From the NCBI GenBank assembly GCA_039180625.1, contig JBCDDE010000004.1, positions 124,001 through 188,000 of the forward strand: a stretch of 64,000 nt of DNA. Direction: 5' to 3'. This DNA is from Hyphococcus sp039180625. Lineage in GTDB: Bacteria; Pseudomonadota; Alphaproteobacteria; Caulobacterales; Parvularculaceae. Positions 34,821 through 42,826 of this stretch are shown here, one piece after another; positions within the stretch are counted from its first letter, which is position 1, and each line of letters begins with the position of its first letter. The translations under genes and the position numbers were made by a program. Under the pieces are notes generated by a model, which was not told where the DNA came from, did no database searches, and saw nothing but the letters and a program-made list of their open reading frames with translations.

Positions 34821-36734
34821 ATGCCTCAGAGAGCCTGGAGCGGACTGAAAGGGGCGGCGAGCTTTGCAACGCTCCTCTGTTGGATAATCGTCAGGGCCCA
34901 TGCGCAAGAAGCAGAAGCGAGCGCAGATTTTGATTACGACACAGTCAACGCCCTTGCTTATGAAGATCCAGCCGCAGCCCGCGCGCAGGCGCAAGCGTTT
35001 CTGGATCTGGATCCGGAAGATCCCGCCGAACGCGCAAACGCTTTGGATGTCATAGGGGTCAGTCACCATTTCGAAGGCGACCATCAATCTGCCATCGATG
35101 CATTACAACACGCCTTAATCGCCGCCAACGCCGGCGGCGATGAGGCGCAAATCGCAGGCATACATCTCAATTACGGAGAAGCGCTGGCCAAAAATGGCGA
35201 TTACGCGGAAGCGATCGCCAATCTTCGACTGGCCGCGGCCGGCGCGCGCAAAATTGACGATGCGCACATCTGGCTGGCTTCGCTTACGAACACCTTTGGT
35301 CTGCTATTTGAAGCGGGAAATTTCGAGGCGGCTTTGCCTTACGCAGAAGACGCTGCAGCGATCGCGGCTGAAGGCGACCTGCCGTTCACCCAGTTTGTCA
35401 CAAGCATCAATGTTGCGATTGTCAACGCGAGACTTGGCAATACGCAAAAAGCTGATGAAGCGCTGGCGGCGGCAAAAAAGATCTACGACTATGAAAGCGA
35501 CGGCGTTTATACGCGCCTTCAGACTGCATATAGCGAAGCATTTATCAATTACCAAGCTGGCCGCACCGAAGACGCCGGCGCACATGCCCGCACGTGTCTC
35601 TCACTTGCCGCGGAAATCAATGCGACCACCCTGGATTTCGATTGCAGGAAGATTCTTACCGATATTGCGCTTCAAACCGACGACATTGAAAGCGCTGCAA
35701 ATCAATTGGCGTCGATGGAGGATTATATTGAAAGCGGTCCGGCCGCGTCCGCTTTAAATGAAGAGGTCTATGCAAGGCAGATGTCTGCACTCGCCGCGAT
35801 CACAGGCGATACCGCAATTGAGGCGAAGTTTGCAAAAAGGCGTTTCGAAGCTGCCAAAATAATGGCTGACCGGCAAATGCAGATCAGCATGGCGCTTGCT
35901 GCGAGCGAGTTTAGTTCTGAAGGGAAAGATCTCAGACTTTCTCTGGAAGAGGCGCGCAGCGCCGCCGCGCAAGCGGAAGCCGCGCAGGCGCGCACCACCA
36001 CCATCGCCGCCAGCATCGGGTTGACGCTGTCTCTTCTTGTCATTTTCATGCTCATTCGCAACTTGAGACTGAACCGTCGCGTTGCCGAAGAACTCGAGTA
36101 CAATCTTCAACAACGAAACCTCTATGCCCGGGACTTGCGACATCGCGCGCGAAACAATCTGCAGACGATAATCAGTTTGCTGAATTTACACAGAAAATCG
36201 TATACTGATTCACAAAATAGCGATCAAAAACTTGCTGACGATCTTACTGCGCGTGTTCGCGCGATGACCATTCTGGAAAATCAGCTCTATGAAGATCAAG
36301 GAAAGATGAGTGAACAGGTCAATATGGATGAATTCCTTAGCGAACTGGCTTCATCGGTGGCGAAGACTGCAGGCGCTGAGGACCGGTTGACAGAAGTTTC
36401 CATAGAGCCCGTTGTTCTGGAGCCTGAGATCGCCGCGCCTATCGGGCTGATTGTCTCGGAACTTCTGCTGAATGCGTTTAAATATGCCCTCGGCGCTACA
36501 GTAAAGGTCGGCCTCTCTTTATCCAAAGCCGGCGACAAGGTTCTGATGACGGTAGCGGACAATGGTCCTGGCTTTGATCCGGACACCATCGAAAGAAAAC
36601 GCCAGTCTTCAGGCGGACTTGGTCTTCAGATCGTAGAGGATTTAACAGCGCAGGTTGGCGGCACGCTCGAATTGGACAGGTCTGGCGGCGGCGCCGTTTG
36701 GCGATTTGTCGGCCCGGTCCAAACCGAAAGTTGA
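34821..36734 (+). CDS. TPR sensor histidine kinase, HisKA_2 type
   Basis: A 637-residue membrane kinase. Signal peptide (about 1-28, ending AHAQ); a periplasmic helical repeat region of TPR type (about 40-330; ALDVIGVSHHFEGDHQSAI, GEALAKNGDYAEAIANL); a charged coiled coil just before one membrane helix (TIAASIGLTLSLLVIFMLI, about 395-413); then the HisKA_2 phosphoacceptor LRHRARNNLQTIISLL with His441; and HATPase_c with N box ELLLNAFKYAL, VADNGPGFDP and SSGGLGLQIVEDL. Kinases with this H-R-x-x-N-N-L-Q box often feed general stress response PhyR pathways. No response regulator is adjacent. The periplasmic TPR sensor is uncommon. Confidence 0.9.
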   Translation: MPQRAWSGLKGAASFATLLCWIIVRAHAQEAEASADFDYDTVNALAYEDPAAARAQAQAFLDLDPEDPAERANALDVIGVSHHFEGDHQSAIDALQHALIAANAGGDEAQIAGIHLNYGEALAKNGDYAEAIANLRLAAAGARKIDDAHIWLASLTNTFGLLFEAGNFEAALPYAEDAAAIAAEGDLPFTQFVTSINVAIVNARLGNTQKADEALAAAKKIYDYESDGVYTRLQTAYSEAFINYQAGRTEDAGAHARTCLSLAAEINATTLDFDCRKILTDIALQTDDIESAANQLASMEDYIESGPAASALNEEVYARQMSALAAITGDTAIEAKFAKRRFEAAKIMADRQMQISMALAASEFSSEGKDLRLSLEEARSAAAQAEAAQARTTTIAASIGLTLSLLVIFMLIRNLRLNRRVAEELEYNLQQRNLYARDLRHRARNNLQTIISLLNLHRKSYTDSQNSDQKLADDLTARVRAMTILENQLYEDQGKMSEQVNMDEFLSELASSVAKTAGAEDRLTEVSIEPVVLEPEIAAPIGLIVSELLLNAFKYALGATVKVGLSLSKAGDKVLMTVADNGPGFDPDTIERKRQSSGGLGLQIVEDLTAQVGGTLELDRSGGGAVWRFVGPVQTES

Positions 36735-36754
36735 TTGGCGTGACGAGTTTGCCG

Positions 36755-38230
36755 TTATTTTGACAGCATACGCTTTACCGCTTCAGTTAATTCACTCCTA
36801 TCAACTGAAAACTGCGCCGGTTGTTCTTCGCGCCATTCCTTGTTGTCTTGAATGTCTTTAGAAAGCTGTGCGCCAAGCACGAGGTCTTTAATGGTAACTT
36901 CGCCTTTTTGCCTCTCTTCAGACCCCTGAATAATTGCAAGCGGCGCATTGCGTTTATCTGCATATTTCAGCTGTTTGGCGAAGTTTGAGCCGCCGAGATA
37001 GACTTCAGTCCGTACGCCTGCTTCGCGCAGCTCGGCCGCCATTATTTGATACGCCGCCATCTGATCTTTTTCGAGAGCAAGAAGCACGACTGGCCCCGCG
37101 GCTTCTTTTGCCGCGCCGGCGCGCATTTCAAGTGCGGCGAGTAGGCGCGAAACACCGACAGAAATGCCCACCGCAGGCACTTCCACGCCCTTGAAACGTT
37201 TAACAAGACCGTCGTAGCGTCCGCCGCCGCCGACAGAGCCGAACCGCACAGGACGTCCCTTCTCATCTTTGGTTTCAAAAGTGAGGTCCGCCTCGAACAC
37301 CGGCCCGGTGTAATATTCAAGGCCACGAATAATAGAGCAATCGATTTCAATAGACGAATTTCGGTTGTCCGGCACTTGCGAGGCGATGGCCTGCAATTCC
37401 GTAACGCCTTCTTCGCCGCTAGCGGTGTCTCCGACCACGCTTTGCAAGCGCGCCAGCGTCGCCTTGCCATCACCTGAAATAGTCGATGTCAGAAATCCGA
37501 TCACCGCATCAATAGCGTTATCACTGAGGCCGACGCCGTCTGTAAAATCGCCGCTCTCGTCCTTGCGGCCGGGGCCCAAGAGAAGCCGAACGCCCTCCTC
37601 GCCGAGCCGATCGAATTTATCCATGGAACGCATGACATTGAGCCGGCGCTGCGCATCTTCGCCACCAGCAAGCGACAGCGTTTCAAATAATCCGTCTACG
37701 ATTTTCCGGTTCGAAACCCGAATAACGAAATCATCCGCCGGCACGCCCGCGGCGGCGATGACCTCAGCAAACAGCGCGCACATCTCAGCGTCGGCATGGG
37801 GCGAAGGCGCGCCAACCGTATCTGCATCGCACTGGGTGAATTGGCGAAAGCGTCCCGGACCCGGCTTTTCGTTGCGCCAGACAGGCCCTACGGCATAACG
37901 CCGGAAAGGCTTCGGCAGCGCATCGTAATGCTCGGCCACGTAACGGGCGAGCGGCGCCGTCAGGTCATAGCGCAGGCTCATCCACTGCTCATCATCATCC
38001 TGCAGGGAAAAAACGCCGGCATTGGGGCGGTCCACATCGGGCAAAAATTTCCCTAGCGCGTCCGTGTATTCAAAGGCGGATGTCTCCAGCGGATCGAACC
38101 CGTAAGCCTCATAGACTGCGGAAATGCGCGTCAGCATTTCACGCTCGGCGACAATTTCCGCGCCAAGCCGGTCGCGAAACCCGCGCGGGGCGCGTGCTTT
38201 TGGTCTGAATGTCTTTTGCTTTTTGGCCAT
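36755..38230 (-). CDS. hisS: histidyl-tRNA synthetase
   Basis: A class II aminoacyl-tRNA synthetase of 491 residues that charges tRNA-His. Motif 1 region (ARAPRGFRDRLGAEI), motif 2 (KPFRRYAVGPVWRNEKPGPGRFRQFTQCDAD), the HisA signature GLEYYTGPVFEADL and the C-terminal anticodon-binding domain (APLAIIQGSEERQKGEVTIKDL) are present. The start at 38230 (MAKKQKTFRPKAR) fits the family, with no strong ribosome binding site. It ends 20 bp from the convergent kinase gene and stands divergently from tspO with a 100-bp gap. Confidence 0.95.
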   Translation of the reverse strand: MAKKQKTFRPKARAPRGFRDRLGAEIVAEREMLTRISAVYEAYGFDPLETSAFEYTDALGKFLPDVDRPNAGVFSLQDDDEQWMSLRYDLTAPLARYVAEHYDALPKPFRRYAVGPVWRNEKPGPGRFRQFTQCDADTVGAPSPHADAEMCALFAEVIAAAGVPADDFVIRVSNRKIVDGLFETLSLAGGEDAQRRLNVMRSMDKFDRLGEEGVRLLLGPGRKDESGDFTDGVGLSDNAIDAVIGFLTSTISGDGKATLARLQSVVGDTASGEEGVTELQAIASQVPDNRNSSIEIDCSIIRGLEYYTGPVFEADLTFETKDEKGRPVRFGSVGGGGRYDGLVKRFKGVEVPAVGISVGVSRLLAALEMRAGAAKEAAGPVVLLALEKDQMAAYQIMAAELREAGVRTEVYLGGSNFAKQLKYADKRNAPLAIIQGSEERQKGEVTIKDLVLGAQLSKDIQDNKEWREEQPAQFSVDRSELTEAVKRMLSK

Positions 38231-38330
38231 AGAGCGATGGGCAATAACCGAAGCTGAAGCCGGGAGCAATCGGGAGGGCGGAACCAATCTTATTCTAAGG
38301 ACGTATATTCAACAAAACTACGGGAACACT

Positions 38331-38810
38331 ATGCTGAGCAGCTCGCTTATTAGCCTTGGCGCTTTTGTCTGCGTCAATTTCATCGCCGCCGGTTCTGGCG
38401 CAGTCTTCAAACCGGGCGCCTGGTATGAAGGTCTGGAAAAACCGGGATGGACGCCGCCCAACATCGCATTTCCTATCGTATGGACGGTTCTGTTTCTTTT
38501 GAACGCCGCGGCCGGCTGGCTGATTTGGGAGCAAGCGCCCGATCAGCGAGGGGTAAATTTTACCGTCTATGGGGTCAGCCTTGTCTTAAACGCCCTATGG
38601 TCAGCGCTGTTTTTCGGGGCCAGGCGAATGACATTAGCGCTCATTGATGTTTCCGCCTTGTGGTTGTCAATTGCGATCGTCGCTGCGCTTTTTGCGCCAA
38701 TCAATCTTTTCGCCGCGGCTTTGCTTGTTCCCTATTTGATATGGGTCGGGCTCGCAGGTTTGTTGAACTGGCGTATCATCGAACTCAATCCTCGAGAACG
38801 GGTCGCGTAG
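38331..38810 (+). CDS. tspO: TspO/MBR family tryptophan-rich sensory protein
   Basis: A 159-residue protein with five predicted membrane helices, related to the mitochondrial translocator/benzodiazepine receptor. Signature residues are seen: GAVFKPGAWYEGLEKPGWTPPN, FPIVWTVLFLLNAAAGWLIW, LNALWSALFFGAR and PYLIWVGLAGLLNWRIIELN. Family members bind porphyrins and in Rhodobacter modulate photosynthesis and tetrapyrrole export. The ATG at 38331 is chosen for family fit; the frame is open far upstream into hisS. Its end overlaps the convergent serine hydrolase gene by 26 bp. Confidence 0.92.
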   Translation: MLSSSLISLGAFVCVNFIAAGSGAVFKPGAWYEGLEKPGWTPPNIAFPIVWTVLFLLNAAAGWLIWEQAPDQRGVNFTVYGVSLVLNALWSALFFGARRMTLALIDVSALWLSIAIVAALFAPINLFAAALLVPYLIWVGLAGLLNWRIIELNPRERVA

Positions 38811-40083
38811 TTAGATTTTTTAGATCATCTTTGCGGTTCTTACTGTGAGCAAGTTCGACGAACGGCCGAAACACCCCTTCCCAGGCGGAACCAAAATCCC
38901 AGAAATTATCAGTGCGCATATTAATATTGACGGCAATCGCCATGTCGTAATCCGGCAGCACCATAAGCCAGCTTTGCGAGCCGCGACTAACCCCGCCATG
39001 ATTGGCGTTGCGCACCGCGGGCAGACCTTCTACCTCGAACTCTCTCCAGCGCCATCCGATAGCATAATCCTGTTCGTTGACTTCGCCTCCGAACAAACGC
39101 TGCGGCGCCCAGAACTGGTCACGAGTGTCAGGAGTGATGTAATCGGCGTCAAGCCAGCCCGCGCCCATCCGCACAAGATCGCTCGGGCTTGACGCCCAAC
39201 CGCCGCCGGGCAGCCGGTGGCTCAAATCGACGGGACGCCAAATGCGAAACCTCTCGCCGCGCCGAAGATAAAAACTTGCTAAGTCATCACCCCGACCAGC
39301 GCGCTTCGGCGCAACGATTGTTTCGCCCATGCCGATGGGGTCGAGCACTTCTAGTTTGACCACGTCACGATATCGCTCGCCGGCCGCCGCCTCCATCGTC
39401 GCGCCAAGCAGGACAGTGCCAAGCGAAGAATACTCAAAATCAGCGCCGGGCTCGAACAGAAGCGGACTATCGTCGAATAGAGAAAGCGCATCTCGCATAT
39501 CGCCAAAGTGCTTTCTCATAATCGCATATTCCAGCTTGCCCGGATCATTCTCAACCTGATCGTAATGAGGCACGCCCGCCATATGGGAAGCCAGCATGCG
39601 CGGGGTGATGGTCGCCCATGCCTCATTCGGCAGATCATTGACATAGGTTCCGATCGGCTCATCAAGATCGATGACGCCTTTATCAACCAGACGCGCAAGC
39701 GCCGTTGCGGTCAGCGCCTTGGATGTTGAGCCTATGCGGAACTGGTTTTGCGGCGTTGCCGCCTTGCGCTCCGCCATATCGGCCCAACCAACAGCGCCCG
39801 CCCAAACAACTTCGCCGTTGATCGCCACCGCGGCTGACATTGCCGGCGCGCCAAGTTTCTGTCGATGCGCTTCCAACTTCGCCAGCGCGCGTGAGCCAGC
39901 CCCAGCATATCCAGGCTCTGCAACCTGGTTGCCAGGCGCGGCCTCAGAGGGACGCTCCACCCATCCCCAGAACGGCAAGGGCACTTCGCCGCCATGGGCG
40001 AAAAATCCGTAAATCGGCCAGCCGATATAAATCCCGCCGGCAAGCGCCACCGCGCTTAAAGCGATAATGATATTACGGAACAT
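38785..40083 (-). CDS. serine hydrolase, class C beta-lactamase family
   Basis: A 432-residue penicillin-binding-protein-like hydrolase with an N-terminal signal anchor (FRNIIIALSAVALAGGIYIGWPI). The active-site motif S-x-x-K is in FRIGSTSKALTATAL; the second motif is FEYSSLG in place of Y-x-N; the third is ANHGGVSRGSQS in place of K-T-G. This combination is typical of esterases/peptidases of the family rather than true AmpC lactamases, so resistance is not implied. It lies 3 bp downstream of the cyclophilin gene stop-start junction, suggesting an operon. Confidence 0.87.
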   Translation of the reverse strand: MFRNIIIALSAVALAGGIYIGWPIYGFFAHGGEVPLPFWGWVERPSEAAPGNQVAEPGYAGAGSRALAKLEAHRQKLGAPAMSAAVAINGEVVWAGAVGWADMAERKAATPQNQFRIGSTSKALTATALARLVDKGVIDLDEPIGTYVNDLPNEAWATITPRMLASHMAGVPHYDQVENDPGKLEYAIMRKHFGDMRDALSLFDDSPLLFEPGADFEYSSLGTVLLGATMEAAAGERYRDVVKLEVLDPIGMGETIVAPKRAGRGDDLASFYLRRGERFRIWRPVDLSHRLPGGGWASSPSDLVRMGAGWLDADYITPDTRDQFWAPQRLFGGEVNEQDYAIGWRWREFEVEGLPAVRNANHGGVSRGSQSWLMVLPDYDMAIAVNINMRTDNFWDFGSAWEGVFRPFVELAHSKNRKDDLKNLTTRPVLED

Positions 40084-40086
40084 CCT

Positions 40087-40680
40087 TCATTCTTCTTCAG
40101 TCCAGTCAATCGGATCGATACGCTTGATCAAGATCGGCTCAAGGGGAACTTCCTTTTCAAAATCGCCCCCCGGTCCTGTTGCAACGGCCCCGATTGCGTC
40201 GGCGACATCCATACCCTCAACAACCCGGCCAAACACGGCATATCCGTAGACCGGCAGTCCCTCGAATGTTTTGTGATCAAGTTCTTCGTTGTTCTTCAAA
40301 TTGACATACCATTGCGCAGCGGCCGAGTTGCGATCATCGCCGCGCGCCATCGCAATGGTTCCACGCTCGTTTTTCAGGCCGTTGTCACCTTCGTAAGCGA
40401 TGGGGTCCCGTGTCGGCCGTTCATTGAAGTAACGCGAATACCCCCCGCCCTGAATGACGTAACCGGCGACAACACGATGGATCAACGTGCGGTCATAATG
40501 CCCTTCTTCCGCATATTGAAGAAAATTAGCGACAGTTGCAGGCGCTTTTTCAGGGTACAGCTCAATAACAATATTGCCCAAGGACGTCTGGATATTGGCA
40601 TGAGTTTTCACCCGATCCTGCGCATAGGCGGAGAGAGACAAGAGTGTGAAACAAAAGAAAAGAAGGCATGTCTTCAGCAT
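40087..40680 (-). CDS. exported cyclophilin-type peptidyl-prolyl isomerase
   Basis: A 197-residue periplasmic cis-trans prolyl isomerase. Starting at 40680 gives a clean signal peptide (MLKTCLLFFCFTLLSLSAYAQ); the frame has another ATG 8 codons upstream. Cyclophilin motifs: TSLGNIVIELYPEKAPATVANFL, LIHRVVAGYVIQGGGY, RGTIAMARGDDRNSAAAQWYVNL and VFGRVVEGMDVADAIGAV. It helps fold exported proteins. The gene for a serine hydrolase begins 3 bp after its stop. Confidence 0.9.
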   Translation of the reverse strand: MLKTCLLFFCFTLLSLSAYAQDRVKTHANIQTSLGNIVIELYPEKAPATVANFLQYAEEGHYDRTLIHRVVAGYVIQGGGYSRYFNERPTRDPIAYEGDNGLKNERGTIAMARGDDRNSAAAQWYVNLKNNEELDHKTFEGLPVYGYAVFGRVVEGMDVADAIGAVATGPGGDFEKEVPLEPILIKRIDPIDWTEEE

Positions 40681-40906
40681 CAAAGGCGACCCTTTAAGTT
40701 CCATCCAAGCCTAACATTGACCTCTATAGGGGCGAAAGTCGGACGCCGGAGATTTCTAAACCCCGATATCAGCTTTTAGGAAGCGTCGCGTCGACAATCA
40801 TTCGGGCGATATTGGGAGGGGCTTGAGAGCCACTGCGGCGCTGAAATTTTGACGAAGATATGTTACGCCGCCAAATAATACTTACAGAATGAAGCGTCAG
40901 CTTACT

Positions 40907-42568
40907 CTACAACTCGCTGCGCGCCTTGTTCACCCAATCGATCAAACCGTTGGTGGACGCATCGTGTGCGCTTGCAGAAAACTTTGCTTTGCCGCGGGCC
41001 GCAATCTCAGGCAAAATAGCTTTCGCCAGTGTTTTGCCTAGTTCGACGCCCCACTGGTCAAAGGAATTGATCCCCCAGATCACGCCCTGACAAAAAATCT
41101 TATGCTCATAAAGAGCAATAAGCGCGCCCAGCGTTTCCGGCGTCAATCGTTTCATTAAAATTGAGTTCGTCGGGCGGTCGCCAGGGAAAGCCTTGTGCGG
41201 AGCAAGACGGCGCGCCTCCTCCGCCGGCAAGCCTGTCGATGTCAGCTCGTCGCGCACTTCGACTTCTGGTTTCCCGCGCATCAGCGCTTCAGGCTGAGCA
41301 AGAAAGTTTGCAAGCAGCTTCTCGTGATGATCGCCAAGCTCGGCGCCGCTTATTGCCGGCGCAATGAAATCGGCAGAGACAATATCCGTTCCCTGATGAA
41401 GAAGCTGGTAAAATGCATGCTGTCCGTTTGTGCCGGGTTCGCCAAACAGGACCGGCCCTGTCTCCCAGTCAATTGCTTCGCCTTCGCAGCTCACTCGCTT
41501 GCCGTTGGATTCCATATCCGCTTGTTGCAGATAAGCCGGCAGGCGATGAAGATGCTGATCATACGGCAACACTGCGTGAGAGGCGATCTTGAGAAAGTTT
41601 CGGTTCCAGACGCCGATCAGCGCCAGCAGCGCGGGCATGTTTTGTTCCAAGGGCGCGTCACGAAAATGCATGTCCATATGCCGTGCGCCGGCATGCAGTT
41701 TTTCAAAATTTTCAAAGCCGACCTGCAGTGCGATGGATAATCCAACAGCAGACCAAAGCGAATAGCGACCGCCAACCCAGTCCCAGAACCGGAACATATT
41801 CGCCTCATCGATACCGAACGCGCGGACGGCCTCTGCGTTGGTCGAAAGCGCTGCAAAGTGCTTGGCGATGTCCGCCTCGGTTCCGCCATTCTTTAAAAAC
41901 CAGTCGCGCGCGGAATGAGCGTTGGTCAAAGTCTCCTGTGTAGTGAAAGTTTTTGACGCAATGATGAATAGCGTCGTCTCCGGATCAATCTCAGCCAGCG
42001 TATCATTGAGATGTTGTCCATCGACATTAGAGACGAAATAACTCCTGCGCCCATTGAGCCAGTATGGCCGCAACGCCTCCACCGCCATCAACGGTCCTAA
42101 ATCCGAGCCGCCAATGCCGATATTCACTACCGTAGTAAGCGCCTTGCCGGTGCAGCCAGAAAACGAGCCGTTATGGACGCCCTCACAGAACGTTTTCATT
42201 TTCACAAGTTCGTCTGTGATTTCGGCGGAAACGGGCGAGCTTTCAGCGCGGTAATCAGCGCCTGGCCCAGCGCGAAGCGCGACATGCAAAACAGCACGTT
42301 CCTCTGTTGCGTTGATCGGCTCACCAGCGAACATAGCCTCACGCTGTCGCTCAAGCCCTCTCGCGCGGGCAAGCGACATCAGGCGCGCCATGACATCATC
42401 GGTGATCTTGTTCTTTGCGTAATCGAGAAAAAGGCCCGCCGCTTCGAGAGAATAGCGCGCGAAACGCTCAGGGTCCTCTGCGAACTGATCGCGCATATGA
42501 GTGTTCTGCATTTCGCGCGCTGCGCTGTTTAGCGAGCGCCACTCGGGAAGCATGGTCAGATCAGCCAT
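40907..42568 (-). CDS. pgi: glucose-6-phosphate isomerase
   Basis: A cytoplasmic isomerase of 553 residues that interconverts glucose-6-phosphate and fructose-6-phosphate. Signature regions are seen: VVNIGIGGSDLGPLMAVEAL, SKTFTTQETLTNAHSARDWF, the DMESNGKRVSC motif, and NSFDQWGVELGKTLAKAI near the end. The start at 42568 (MADLTMLPEW) follows AAAGGA; two earlier in-frame ATGs exist but would add a poorly conserved 20-residue leader. The gene is isolated from other glycolytic genes. Confidence 0.95.
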   Translation of the reverse strand: MADLTMLPEWRSLNSAAREMQNTHMRDQFAEDPERFARYSLEAAGLFLDYAKNKITDDVMARLMSLARARGLERQREAMFAGEPINATEERAVLHVALRAGPGADYRAESSPVSAEITDELVKMKTFCEGVHNGSFSGCTGKALTTVVNIGIGGSDLGPLMAVEALRPYWLNGRRSYFVSNVDGQHLNDTLAEIDPETTLFIIASKTFTTQETLTNAHSARDWFLKNGGTEADIAKHFAALSTNAEAVRAFGIDEANMFRFWDWVGGRYSLWSAVGLSIALQVGFENFEKLHAGARHMDMHFRDAPLEQNMPALLALIGVWNRNFLKIASHAVLPYDQHLHRLPAYLQQADMESNGKRVSCEGEAIDWETGPVLFGEPGTNGQHAFYQLLHQGTDIVSADFIAPAISGAELGDHHEKLLANFLAQPEALMRGKPEVEVRDELTSTGLPAEEARRLAPHKAFPGDRPTNSILMKRLTPETLGALIALYEHKIFCQGVIWGINSFDQWGVELGKTLAKAILPEIAARGKAKFSASAHDASTNGLIDWVNKARSEL

Positions 42569-42661
42569 GGAAAACGCGTCCTTTTGAAGCATCGCCGTCT
42601 TGATAAGGATTTTACTCGCCATCCTCAACGCGCATTAACGTTGTGATGCTACTGTGGCTGT

Positions 42662-42826
42662 ATGCATCAGAAACCTACTTTAGCCCGCCTCTTCCAGCGC
42701 GCCTTTATGGGCGCGGCTACGATTGCAGCTGTAAGCGTGATCTTTGCGGCCAAATCAATTGACGCCAGCGCCGCGCGGGACACCGCCGCCAGAGGAGCAA
42801 ACACTCCAATCGCCGCCCTGCGCTAA
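42662..42826 (+). CDS. possible 54-residue membrane protein
   Basis: An unrecognised short open reading frame (MHQKPTLARLFQRAF then a hydrophobic helix GAATIAAVSVIFAAKSI and a polar tail ending PIAALR). A basic N-terminus plus one helix is a plausible small inner-membrane protein. It fills the gap between pgi and the DsbD-type gene and its stop overlaps the latter's stop by 4 bp. No clear ribosome binding site is visible, so I am not sure it is translated. Confidence 0.4.
   Translation: MHQKPTLARLFQRAFMGAATIAAVSVIFAAKSIDASAARDTAARGANTPIAALR

Noticed and set aside
38785..40083. Antibiotic resistance beta-lactamase
   Set aside because: The second and third motifs (YSS, HGG) fit esterase/peptidase relatives rather than AmpC enzymes.
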